Source of the DNA: Lachnoclostridium sp. UBA3262
GTDB taxonomy: Bacteria; Bacillota; Clostridia; Lachnospirales; Lachnospiraceae
Direction of reading: 5' to 3'
NCBI GenBank assembly: GCA_002362575.1
Contig: DEUM01000040.1
Span: forward strand, 1 to 64,000
Length of the DNA stretch: 64,000 nt
The translations under genes and the position numbers were made by a program. The notes beneath the pieces are model-generated. The model saw nothing but the letters and a program-made list of their open reading frames with translations. It did no database searches and was not told where the DNA came from. This document shows, piece after piece, positions 18,007 through 25,236 of the stretch. Positions within the stretch are counted from its first letter, which is position 1. Each line of letters begins with the position of its first letter.

Positions 18007-18486
18007 ATGCAGTATACAATTTTATGTGTAGGAAAATTGAAAGAAAAATATTATGCAGACGCCGTCAAAGAATACAGCAAACGGCTGTCACGCTATGGTA
18101 AAGTAAATATTATAGAAGTGCCGGATGAAAAAACACCGGACAAGGCTTCGGAAGCAATGGAAATACAGATAAAAAGAAAAGAGGCAGAGCGCATACAAAC
18201 ACATATCAGGGAAAATATGTATGTGATTGCGCTGGACTTAAATGGAAAAGAATATGATTCCGTCGATTTTTCAAAGCATTTAGAATCTCTAAAAACAAAT
18301 GGTAAGAGTCATATTGCTTTTCTTATTGGCGGTTCTCTCGGATTGCATAATTCGCTTCTTGAGAAAGCGGACGAGAGTGTTTGCTTTTCGAAAATGACAT
18401 TTCCCCATCCGCTCATGAGGGTTATCCTGTTAGAACAGGTGTACCGGGCGAACCGAATTCAAAATGGAGAACCGTATCATAAGTGA
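18007..18486 (+). CDS. rlmH: 23S rRNA (pseudouridine1915-N3)-methyltransferase RlmH
   Basis: A SPOUT-class enzyme that methylates pseudouridine 1915 of 23S rRNA in assembled 70S ribosomes. Its 159 residues match the normal length; the trefoil-knot AdoMet site is seen as FLIGGSLGL and FSKMTFPHPLMRVILLEQVYRA, and the N-terminus has the typical ILCVGKLKEKYY. The next gene starts 67 bases later and is of a different character (AT-rich), so rlmH marks the left border of the accessory region. Confidence 0.97.
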   Translation: MQYTILCVGKLKEKYYADAVKEYSKRLSRYGKVNIIEVPDEKTPDKASEAMEIQIKRKEAERIQTHIRENMYVIALDLNGKEYDSVDFSKHLESLKTNGKSHIAFLIGGSLGLHNSLLEKADESVCFSKMTFPHPLMRVILLEQVYRANRIQNGEPYHK

Positions 18487-18553
18487 GTGAGGTTTGGGGG
18501 GAGTTGAAATTATTAGCTTATAATGAAGATAGAGAATGCAGGGAGGTGGCAGA

Positions 18554-18898
18554 ATGTGCTGTAGAATTGAATTACAAAAGATTACGCAAATAGTTGTTCA
18601 GTCTGTTTTGGAGTTAATGGAAGATAAGATTTATAAAATTGTTCTTTACGGTTCTTATGCTAGAGGGGATTTCGATACAGAGTCTGATGTAGATATCATA
18701 ATTTTACTGGACTGTGATGAGAAAGAACTAAGAAACTATCGTAAAAAAGTTGCTATATTAGCTAGCCGAATTAGTCTTGAAAATGATATTGAAGTTTCAC
18801 TTCTTCTTAAAAATAGGGACTCTTTCGAGGATAGACGAATGATCTTACCATTTTATCAAAGTATAGAAAATGAAGGGGTTGTATTATATGGAAAATGA
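18554..18898 (+). CDS. MNT-type nucleotidyltransferase (HEPN partner)
   Basis: Minimal nucleotidyltransferase of 114 residues. The active-site signature is complete: Gly33-Ser34 in YGSYARGDF and the metal-binding Asp45 and Asp47 in ESDVDII; the third acidic residue is probably in the ENDIEVSLLL strand. ATG 18554 has an excellent GGGAGGTG site, better than the ATG at 18536. Such proteins pair with HEPN ribonucleases in toxin-antitoxin modules, where MntA-type antitoxins modify the HEPN partner. The HEPN gene overlaps the last 11 bases, supporting translational coupling. Confidence 0.9.
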   Translation: MCCRIELQKITQIVVQSVLELMEDKIYKIVLYGSYARGDFDTESDVDIIILLDCDEKELRNYRKKVAILASRISLENDIEVSLLLKNRDSFEDRRMILPFYQSIENEGVVLYGK

Positions 18899-19283
18899 TA
18901 TGAAAGAACTTTCAAAATACCGAATGGAGCAGGCAAGGCAGTGTATTACTTCTGCAAAAGCATTGGTAGAGATTGAAGATTATAAAGGAGCAGCAAATCG
19001 CTCTTATTATGCGGTGTTTCATGCTATGCGGAGTGTCCTTGCACTGGAAGGCAAGGATTTTTCTAAACACTCAGGTGTTTCTGCTTATTTTAGAAAAGAA
19101 TATATTAAGACGGGGATTTTTGCTGTAGAACTTTCCGATATTATTAGTATGACCTTTGAAATTAGAAGTAATAGTGACTATGATGATTTTTATGTTATTT
19201 CAGTAGAAGAAGTGAATGAACAGATTGGAAATGCAATTAAATTTTGTGATGTCGTGGAAGCATATCTGGTGGAAAGATCATAA
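18888..19283 (+). CDS. HEPN domain protein (partner of the nucleotidyltransferase)
   Basis: A 131-residue, all-helical HEPN protein. The motif NRSYYAVFHAMRSVL holds Arg38 and His45 (R-x6-H), followed later by RSNSDYDDFY, both typical of Pfam HEPN proteins coded beside MNT nucleotidyltransferases. Members are proven or suspected RNases in toxin-antitoxin or abortive-infection modules; activity here is inferred. ATG 18888 was chosen over 18870 because GAAGGGG lies nine bases upstream. Low GC relative to rlmH suggests horizontal gain of the pair. Confidence 0.88.
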   Translation: MENDMKELSKYRMEQARQCITSAKALVEIEDYKGAANRSYYAVFHAMRSVLALEGKDFSKHSGVSAYFRKEYIKTGIFAVELSDIISMTFEIRSNSDYDDFYVISVEEVNEQIGNAIKFCDVVEAYLVERS

Positions 19284-19340
19284 ATCAAATAAAATTTATA
19301 TAAATTTTGTGAATGGTTTTATATTAAACGGTGAGAACTT

Positions 19341-19844
19341 ATGAATGATAATAACATTTTGGAATTTTTGGATGCATATAAAAACTTAGATAAATTATGC
19401 AGACAAATTTTATCTAGTGACAGAGGAGTATCCGAATATATTGATGAAATGAATAATGAGAGCCAGGGATATCGAATTGCTGGTTGGGATAGGGATTATA
19501 AACAATTAAAGAGAATGAGGTGGATTCGCAATCGTCTTGTCCATGAAACAGATTCATTTGAAGATAATCTTTTTAACACAGAAGATATTGAATGGCTACA
19601 TACATTTTATTCTCGGATTATGGAATGTGAAGATCCTTTTTCTTTATTACATCAAGCTAAGAACACAAAAGTAAAAACAGGCAAACAGGAAAAGAGTCCA
19701 GAGATTTATTTCCAAACACACAGGGCATCTACATCCCAAAATGAGAACTTACAAAATAGAAATATAATATTGGCAGGAATGCTCTTAGCAGGAATTATTT
19801 TAACAGGTATAGCAATATGTTTTCTTTTTTATGAAATTCTTTGA
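19341..19844 (+). CDS. hypothetical membrane-anchored protein with HEPN-like RNRLVH motif
   Basis: Family not recognised with certainty. The 167-residue protein has a helical N-terminal domain (about 1-100) with Arg63-to-His68 in IRNRLVHE, an R-x4-H arrangement seen in HEPN and DUF86-like folds, then a polar linker (105-140) and one C-terminal transmembrane helix (about 143-165). The cytoplasmic domain would therefore sit at the membrane. It follows the MNT-HEPN pair by 57 bases. Whether it is a third component, a separate membrane HEPN protein, or unrelated cannot be decided from sequence. Confidence 0.7.
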   Translation: MNDNNILEFLDAYKNLDKLCRQILSSDRGVSEYIDEMNNESQGYRIAGWDRDYKQLKRMRWIRNRLVHETDSFEDNLFNTEDIEWLHTFYSRIMECEDPFSLLHQAKNTKVKTGKQEKSPEIYFQTHRASTSQNENLQNRNIILAGMLLAGIILTGIAICFLFYEIL

Positions 19845-19956
19845 TATTGAAGATAATAGAACACATTTTGCAAGGAAAACTGCCGACAGTTCAAGTATAA
19901 TAATAGTGAGAACCGTCTATAATAATGGGAAAATAAAGAAAAAAAGGAGAGCGATT

Positions 19957-20571
19957 ATGTTTCGGATTCCCAAACATATCGGGATTATTCCAGACGGTAA
20001 TAGAAGATGGGCGAAAGAGAGAGGATTAAAAAAAGAAGAAGGGTACACATTTGGGCTGGAACCAGGATTGGCGCTTCTTCGGGCGGCAAAAAAATATGGT
20101 GTCCGTGAATTAACGTATTATGGATTTACGGTAGATAACTGCAAACGTCCCAGAGAACAAGTCAAAGCCTTTTCCCATGCCTGTGTGGAAGCGGTAAAGA
20201 TGATGGAGAGGGAGAACGTGAGACCGTATGTCATGGGAAATACAAAGTCCTCCTGTTTTCCCAAAGAATTACTTCCGTACACAGAGTGTACGGCAACAGA
20301 GAAAAATGATCTGGATAAAATGAGAGTGAATCTTCTGGTAAATTACGGATGGGAATGGGATATGAAACATGACTGGATTTCAAAAACAATTTCCAGAGTG
20401 GATTTAGTGATACGGTGGGGCGGAATGAGCCGGCTGTCTGGTTTTCTTCCAGTCCAAACCGTATATTCCGATATTTGTATTCTTCCAGAACTGTGGCCGG
20501 ATTTTAAGGAAGAACAGTTAGATTACGCATTAAACTGGTATCAAAAACAAGATGTGACATTAGGAGGATAA
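19957..20571 (+). CDS. divergent cis-prenyltransferase (UppS-family paralogue)
   Basis: A 204-residue member of the undecaprenyl diphosphate synthase family, shorter than the usual 240-260. The catalytic Asp13 is kept in HIGIIPDGNRRWAKERG, and the late RWGGMSRLSGFLPVQ and LWPDF segments align to the family C-terminus. Several conserved positions differ: the usual His of the GHxxG turn is Tyr30, the FSxENW motif reads FTVDNC, and the RTxGExRLSNF motif has Trp and Met in place of Thr and Glu. A changed product or non-catalytic role is likely. ATG 19957 with AAGGAGAG was chosen over the frame opening at 19831, which overlaps the upstream gene. Confidence 0.8.
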   Translation: MFRIPKHIGIIPDGNRRWAKERGLKKEEGYTFGLEPGLALLRAAKKYGVRELTYYGFTVDNCKRPREQVKAFSHACVEAVKMMERENVRPYVMGNTKSSCFPKELLPYTECTATEKNDLDKMRVNLLVNYGWEWDMKHDWISKTISRVDLVIRWGGMSRLSGFLPVQTVYSDICILPELWPDFKEEQLDYALNWYQKQDVTLGG

Positions 20572-20598
20572 CAGGATGGACGGCGTCCATCCTGTTTT
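20571..20598 (+). terminator. Rho-independent terminator after the UppS paralogue
   Basis: Perfect 11-bp arms ACAGGATGGAC (20571-20581) and GTCCATCCTGT (20585-20595), loop GGC, T-tail. It begins at the last base of the stop codon. Confidence 0.9.
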
Positions 20599-20643
20599 GA
20601 GTAAGAGAGAAGTTTGTGCATGGATAGGACACAGAGATAAAAT

Positions 20644-20961
20644 TTAAAGATATGGCTGAAGCGACTGCCGAAGCTGTTCCTCAATCGTGATGAGACGGCG
20701 GCAGAATTCTTTTGAATCATTATCCGCTGCCTTATACTGATTCAGATATTTGTGGAGGGATTTAATTCCCATGTCACAGCCATCAGTAATTAAATCCGCA
20801 ACGGTAGCATCGCTGTTATCCATTCCTATCTTCATATTTGTTTTTAGCCATGACATACTTTTGGCTAGTGGGTTCACCTCATCCAGTTAGGAGATAGCCA
20901 TTTTGGTACCAGAATCACATTCTTTTAATAATTCGACGGAATCATTCTTTTCTGTTTGCAT
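20644..20961 (-). pseudogene. decayed four-helix-bundle (DUF2383-like) gene, stop plus internal deletion
   Basis: On the minus strand an ATG at 20961 with GAGGTG reads 24 residues (ending SGTKMAIS), hits TAA at 20889-20887, then continues in frame as LDEVNPLAKSMSWLKTN to the natural stop at 20644. Intact clostridial relatives that I recall have about 40 further residues between the DEV and NPLAKS segments, so a middle helix seems lost as well. The piece after the stop could start at GTG 20877 (77 residues) but has no good ribosome binding site. I judge it a pseudogene; a selenocysteine-type readthrough is excluded because the codon is TAA. Confidence 0.65.
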
Positions 20962-21016
20962 AAATTAGCACCTCAATTCTGTTTTTGATTAGTATGCGCA
21001 AAGGAAGAAAAAATAT

Positions 21017-21045
21017 TTGAATTGAGGAAACACATGAAATATGAT
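21017..21045 (+). promoter_or_regulatory. promoter of the NUDIX-nuclease pair
   Basis: TTGAAT (21017-21022), 17-base spacer, TATGAT (21040-21045), about 60 bases before the NUDIX start. Confidence 0.5.
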
Positions 21046-21103
21046 AAACTAAAAACAGCGAGAATTTTTTTGAGAACCATAAATCATGAGAAATGAGGAA
21101 AAC

Positions 21104-21517
21104 ATGAAAAAGTATAATTGCATTGTTGTCTTTAGTCATGACAAAACAAAATTACTATTTTGTAAAAGAGTAAAAGAACCGTTCAAAGGCCTTTATAATT
21201 TTGTTGGCGGAAAGGTAGAAAGGGGCGAGGACAGTATGTCTGCCGCTTACAGGGAGCTATATGAGGAAACAGGTATTTTAGAAAATGAAATCCAATTATA
21301 TCATTTCATGGATTTTACCTATTATTTTCAGGATTTTATTTTGGAATTATATGTGGGGAAACTGTCTGAGCCAAAAAAACTGGTAGAAGAACTGAATCCG
21401 CTGGAATGGCTTCCCTTGACAGAAAATTTTGCCGATTCCAAAAAATTTGCGGGAGAGCAGAATATTGCTCACATTGTGAATGTAGCGCGTAAATATCCGT
21501 TGAAAGAAAATATATAA
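21104..21517 (+). CDS. NUDIX hydrolase
   Basis: A 137-residue nucleoside-diphosphate-X hydrolase. The Nudix box is complete, from GGKVERGED through AAYRELYEETGI (pattern G-x5-E-x7-R-E-x2-E-E-x-G). ATG 21104 is preceded by GAGGAAAAC, so the first Met at 21086 is not needed. The N-terminal strand YNCIVVFSHDKTKLLFCKR is MutT-like, suggesting a nucleotide clean-up or sugar-nucleotide substrate, but specificity cannot be read. The Mrr-type nuclease gene begins 26 bases after the stop and is probably co-transcribed. Confidence 0.92.
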   Translation: MKKYNCIVVFSHDKTKLLFCKRVKEPFKGLYNFVGGKVERGEDSMSAAYRELYEETGILENEIQLYHFMDFTYYFQDFILELYVGKLSEPKKLVEELNPLEWLPLTENFADSKKFAGEQNIAHIVNVARKYPLKENI

Positions 21518-21543
21518 TAGTAAATATGAGGAGGACTTGTTAC

Positions 21544-22437
21544 ATGGGAATTGCTATTGTTTTTATTTGTTTAGGAATATTATTGTTTTTCTTTTTGCGT
21601 TTTGTATATTATAATCAATTAAAATCCCATTTCAAGAGGAAATATAATATAGATTATTTCCCCAAACGGGTTAGAATACATAAAAATTATGCTCCTCAAA
21701 ATAAGAATTACTATATATTAAAATTTCCTAGCTGGACATATGCAAATAAAGATGGAACAAGAGATAAACGAAGAAATAATAATGTGATACGTTATCCGGG
21801 ATGTGACCTATATGTGGATAAGTTTCATATTATAATCAAAAATCCACGTTTGATGATACAATATGTAAATGATTTAAGACGGCAAGATGTATTGATAGAA
21901 AAAAATGAGTATGAGACTAAGAAGACGAAGAAGATTTATAATGATAAAAGGGAAAATATGGAATTAGATAGCCTTAATAAGGTGGTAAATAGCTTTAAAG
22001 ATAATCCCTACGAATTTGAAAAGTATTGTGCCAAGCTATATAAATCAATAGGAGTTGAGGCAGAAAATACACCAAATTCAAATGATGGTGGTTATGATAT
22101 TGTATTACACTATGAAAACGGAGATATGGGACTTGTAGAATGTAAATGTTATGACAAAACTAAAATAGGGCGACCGTTGATTCAAAAATTAGTTGGAGCT
22201 AATCAGACTGTTGGGGCTAAATATTTATTTTTTATTACAACAAGTACTTACTCATCTTCGGCAAAAGAATATGCAAAGGAAACAGGAGTAAAATTAATCG
22301 ATGGTATTCAATTGTTAGAGTTAATTCATACTTATAACAAGACAAAAAATGAAGAAATCACAGTTGAAGACGAGTGGTTTTTAAATGATGATGATCTAAA
22401 AAAATATATACCTAAAGATATATATGAAGTACTATAA
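21544..22437 (+). CDS. membrane-anchored Mrr-type restriction endonuclease-like protein
   Basis: A 297-residue protein with one N-terminal transmembrane helix (about residues 2-22), a basic middle region, and a C-terminal Mrr_cat PD-(D/E)xK nuclease domain (about 155-275). Catalytic residues are visible: Asp185 in GGYDIV, Glu199 and Lys201 in LVECKCY, and Gln214 in RPLIQKLVGA. ATG 21544 follows a perfect AGGAGG; the earlier ATG at 21526 overlaps that site. Mrr proteins cut modified DNA, while membrane-anchored forms are often unassigned. It is AT-rich and has no methyltransferase beside it. Confidence 0.88.
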   Translation: MGIAIVFICLGILLFFFLRFVYYNQLKSHFKRKYNIDYFPKRVRIHKNYAPQNKNYYILKFPSWTYANKDGTRDKRRNNNVIRYPGCDLYVDKFHIIIKNPRLMIQYVNDLRRQDVLIEKNEYETKKTKKIYNDKRENMELDSLNKVVNSFKDNPYEFEKYCAKLYKSIGVEAENTPNSNDGGYDIVLHYENGDMGLVECKCYDKTKIGRPLIQKLVGANQTVGAKYLFFITTSTYSSSAKEYAKETGVKLIDGIQLLELIHTYNKTKNEEITVEDEWFLNDDDLKKYIPKDIYEVL

Positions 22438-22497
22438 TGTTTTGTAATAAGGGAAACATGACGAGAAGATTATAAATTATAGAAAGGAAACACAAGA

Positions 22498-23523
22498 ATG
22501 AAATTCCCAAAATTTTTGCAGGAGGGCGATACGATAGGTTTTGTCGCCCCTTCCTTTGGCTGTGCCACGGAGCCGTATTGTACAGCATTTCAGAATTCGA
22601 TAAAAAAAATAAAAGAAAAGGGATTTACGGCAAAGTTAGGGCCAAACTGTTATGCGGACTGCGGAATCGGTATCAGCAACACACCGGAAAAATGCGGGCA
22701 GGAGCTGATGGATTTTTACCGGGACCCAGACGTACAAGGCTTGATTTCATGTGGAGGCGGGGAGTTGATGTGTGAAGTGTTAAACTACATTGACTTCAGT
22801 GAACTGGCAGGGCTTCCTCCGAAATGGTATATGGGGTATTCGGACAATACAAATCTAACTTTTCTGATGACGACGCTTTCTGATACCGCATCCATCTATG
22901 GTCCGTGTGCGGCAGCGTTTGGGATGGAGCCATGGCACCCGGCAATACAGGATGCCTTTGATTTATTACAGGGGAAAAAATGCGAAATGAAAAACTATCC
23001 GTTATGGGAAGTCGAATCCAAGAAAGATGAAGAACATCCGTTGGAGCCGTATAACACAACAGAGGAATTTTCCATGCGGACATATCCGGAGAATAAGGAC
23101 GTTTCTTTTAGCGGACGATTGGTAGGAGGCTGTCTGGATTGTCTGTCAAATCTGACAGGTACCCGCTTTGACCGCGTCCATGAATTTTCAAAAAGATATG
23201 AAAAAGAAGGAATTATATGGTTTTTAGAGTGTTGTGATTTGAATGTGATGGACATGCGTCGCTCTCTGTGGAATCTGCGGGAGGCCGGATGGTTCCGTCA
23301 TAGTAAAGGGTTCTTGATTGGACGCCCGGCGCATTATCATGAGCCAATGATGGGATTAGACCAGTATGAGGCGGTGACTGGAATCCTAAAGGAATTTGAA
23401 GTCCCAATTATTATGGATTTGGATATCGGACATCTGCCGCCGATGATGCCGCTTGTCTGTGGCTCTTATGCAACAGTGAGCAGTATGGGAAACGAATTTA
23501 GCATTAAGATGGAAATGAAGTAA
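22498..23523 (+). CDS. S66 family peptidase (LD-carboxypeptidase / MccF-like)
   Basis: Serine peptidase of 341 residues. The nucleophile Ser115 is in MGYSDNTNL, and the glutamate (WFLECCD) and histidine (GRPAHYHEP) of the Ser-Glu-His triad come in the expected order. GDTIGFVAPSF at the start is the family's first strand. Members are either cytoplasmic LD-carboxypeptidases of muropeptide recycling or MccF-type enzymes that cleave toxic peptidyl-nucleotides. Sequence features here (TPEKCGQELMDFYRDPDV, CGGGELM) look MccF-like, but this is tentative. A GAAAGGAAAC site precedes ATG 22498. Confidence 0.9.
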   Translation: MKFPKFLQEGDTIGFVAPSFGCATEPYCTAFQNSIKKIKEKGFTAKLGPNCYADCGIGISNTPEKCGQELMDFYRDPDVQGLISCGGGELMCEVLNYIDFSELAGLPPKWYMGYSDNTNLTFLMTTLSDTASIYGPCAAAFGMEPWHPAIQDAFDLLQGKKCEMKNYPLWEVESKKDEEHPLEPYNTTEEFSMRTYPENKDVSFSGRLVGGCLDCLSNLTGTRFDRVHEFSKRYEKEGIIWFLECCDLNVMDMRRSLWNLREAGWFRHSKGFLIGRPAHYHEPMMGLDQYEAVTGILKEFEVPIIMDLDIGHLPPMMPLVCGSYATVSSMGNEFSIKMEMK

Positions 23524-23560
23524 TTACTCTCAATTACACTCCGAAATGGAGGAGAAGATT

Positions 23561-24265
23561 TTGAATGATTTAAAAAGAGGCATAAGAAAAGGAATCCCGA
23601 TAGCGCTTGGCTATCTTTCGGTTTCCTTTACCTTTGGAGTTAAGGCGGTGAATGGTGGTTTGCCGGCATGGGTAGCAGTTTTGATTTCGCTTTCCAATCT
23701 GACCTCGGCAGGGCAATTTGCAGGGACAACCTTAATTATTGCAGGCAGTACATATTTTGAGATTGCCGTGACAACTTTTGTTATCAATATACGATATATG
23801 CTGATGTCACTGGCGCTGTCACAGAAGCTTGTGCGAGGGACAGGACGGTTACAGCGATGTATATTTGGGTTCGGCATTACCGATGAAGTATTTGCGGTGG
23901 CAGCGGGAGAGAGCGGGAAAATAAGCGCCTCGTATATGTATGGGTTGATTTCGCTCCCTATTGTCGGATGGACGGCAGGGACAGCCCTTGGTGCAGTCGC
24001 TTCCGATATTATGCCGCCGATACTGGCAAGTGCTATGGAGTTAGGATTGTATGCCATGTTTATTGCCATTATTCTACCGCCGGCGAAGCACAGCCGGGCA
24101 ATCGCTCTAGTAATTGCAGCTGCTGTTACCGTAGAGTGTATTTTATATTATATTCCGTTATTCAACTGGATTTCAGGAGGGTTTAAAGTGATTATAGCCG
24201 CTATCGCCGCCGCCGTGACAGGGGCGGTGCTTTATCCGGTAAAAAAGGAGGCAGATGATGTGTAA
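23561..24265 (+). CDS. azlC: AzlC family branched-chain amino acid exporter subunit
   Basis: Large subunit of the AzlCD-type branched-chain amino acid exporter, an integral membrane protein. I chose TTG 23561 (234 residues) because GGAGGAG lies six bases upstream; the in-frame ATG at 23546 overlaps that site. Conserved AzlC blocks are LGYLSVSFTFGVKA, the SAGQFAGTTLI segment and the NIRYMLMSLALSQKL motif, within about seven hydrophobic segments. It overlaps azlD by 11 bases. Confidence 0.92.
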   Translation: MNDLKRGIRKGIPIALGYLSVSFTFGVKAVNGGLPAWVAVLISLSNLTSAGQFAGTTLIIAGSTYFEIAVTTFVINIRYMLMSLALSQKLVRGTGRLQRCIFGFGITDEVFAVAAGESGKISASYMYGLISLPIVGWTAGTALGAVASDIMPPILASAMELGLYAMFIAIILPPAKHSRAIALVIAAAVTVECILYYIPLFNWISGGFKVIIAAIAAAVTGAVLYPVKKEADDV

Positions 24266-24560
24266 AATATTGATTAGTATCGCAATCATGGCGGGCATTA
24301 CCTATCTGATTCGTGTCCTTCCAGTAACGGTATTTCATAAAGAAATCAAATCAGATTTTATACAATCTTTTTTATATTATGTACCGTATGCGGTGCTTGC
24401 CGCTCTTACTTTTCCCGCTATTTTCTATGCGACGGGAAATGAACTGACTTCTTTAGCAGGTACGGCAGTTTCGCTTATTCTGGCATATTTTGATTTGGGA
24501 CTTGTTGTTGTAGCGGTTGGTGCAGTGGCAGGGGCTTTGATAACATCCTTGTTTTTATAA
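24255..24560 (+). CDS. azlD: AzlD family branched-chain amino acid transport subunit
   Basis: Small partner of AzlC, 101 residues with about three to four membrane helices. Signatures are TYLIRVLPVTVF near the N-terminus and YVPYAVLAALTFPAIFY. ATG 24255 lies after AAAAGGAGG within the azlC end, so the two are translationally coupled. A second ATG follows immediately, leaving a one-codon ambiguity. Confidence 0.93.
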   Translation: MMCKILISIAIMAGITYLIRVLPVTVFHKEIKSDFIQSFLYYVPYAVLAALTFPAIFYATGNELTSLAGTAVSLILAYFDLGLVVVAVGAVAGALITSLFL

Positions 24561-24570
24561 GAAAAAACAG

Positions 24571-24598
24571 TTGACGAATGGAAAAAATATGGTATAAT
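24571..24598 (+). promoter_or_regulatory. strong promoter of rpsU
   Basis: TTGACG (24571-24576), 16-base spacer, TATAAT (24593-24598), giving an untranslated leader of about 70 bases. Confidence 0.8.
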
Positions 24599-24624
24599 TT
24601 ATGTTAGTGCAAAAAATACCCAAT

Positions 24625-24653
24625 CAGTTGTATTGACGCACAATCTACAACTG
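24625..24653 (+). promoter_or_regulatory. inverted repeat in the rpsU leader
   Basis: Perfect 8-bp arms CAGTTGTA (24625-24632) and TACAACTG (24646-24653) around a 13-base loop, ending directly before a GGAGGGAGG stretch. Position between promoter and ribosome binding region suggests a control hairpin, possibly autogenous; this is inference. Confidence 0.4.
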
Positions 24654-24675
24654 GAGGGAGGTTAGGTGTGATACA

Positions 24676-24852
24676 ATGTCTAGTGTAACAGTAAAAGAAA
24701 ACGAATCATTGGATAGCGCATTACGTCGTTTCAAAAGAAACTGCGCAAAGGCGGGTATTCAGCAGGAGATTCGTAAGAGAGAGCATTATGAAAAACCAAG
24801 TGTAAGACGTAAGAAAAAGTCTGAAGCAGCTCGTAAAAGAAAATACAAATAA
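24676..24852 (+). CDS. rpsU: 30S ribosomal protein S21
   Basis: A short gene of 58 codons. The product begins [20 protein letters not shown] and ends with the highly basic [13 protein letters not shown] tail, the hallmark of bS21. It helps the 30S subunit in initiation near the anti-Shine-Dalgarno region. An AGGTGTG-type site precedes ATG 24676. It has its own promoter and terminator, so it is a monocistronic unit in front of the yqfCD-phoH-ybeY group, as in many Firmicutes. Confidence 0.97.
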   Translation: MSSVTVKENESLDSALRRFKRNCAKAGIQQEIRKREHYEKPSVRRKKKSEAARKRKYK

Positions 24853-24868
24853 TAGCACATATGAGGAG

Positions 24869-24904
24869 GCCTGTTTTCATATATTATGAAAGCAGGCTTT
24901 TTCT
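24869..24904 (+). terminator. Rho-independent terminator of rpsU
   Basis: Arms GCCTGTTTTCAT (24869-24880) and ATGAAAGCAGGC (24886-24897) pair over 12 bp with one G-U wobble, followed by a T-rich tail. Confidence 0.88.
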
Positions 24905-24966
24905 TATTTCTGCACAGATGGAATCCCGGTTGCATATATTGATAGAAACCACTTCTGGGGTAATTT

Positions 24967-25224
24967 ATGAAAAAGATAACGGAAAAGCTTGATTTACCAC
25001 CCGATATTCTGGATGGGGCAACCATTGTAAACATGTATGGCAATCAAAGCGCACTGGTGGAAAATTATAAATCCATCATTGAATATTCGCCGAATCTGAT
25101 AAAATTACAGGGCAAGCATATTAAGCTGCTGATTGAGGGAAAAGATTTGGAAATCGATAGGTTTACACTGGAAGACTGTAAAATACGGGGAGATATACAA
25201 CTTGTTCATTATATTCAGACGTAA
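24967..25224 (+). CDS. yqfC: sporulation protein YqfC family
   Basis: A YabP/YqfC-family protein of 85 residues. Typical are LDLPPDILDG at the start, the strand GNQSALVENYKSIIEY and the IKLQGKHIKLLIEGKDLEI block. In Bacillus it is expressed in the mother cell at sporulation and paired with YqfD. Its presence hints at a spore-forming ancestry, but such genes also persist in Lachnospiraceae not known to form spores. yqfD follows after 12 bases. Confidence 0.9.
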   Translation: MKKITEKLDLPPDILDGATIVNMYGNQSALVENYKSIIEYSPNLIKLQGKHIKLLIEGKDLEIDRFTLEDCKIRGDIQLVHYIQT

Positions 25225-25236
25225 GGGGGAATTATA

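Noticed and set aside
20644..20877. Independent 77-residue gene on the minus strand starting at GTG 20877
   Set aside because: It lacks a ribosome binding site and continues the frame of an upstream ATG with good signals across a TAA; better read as a pseudogene.
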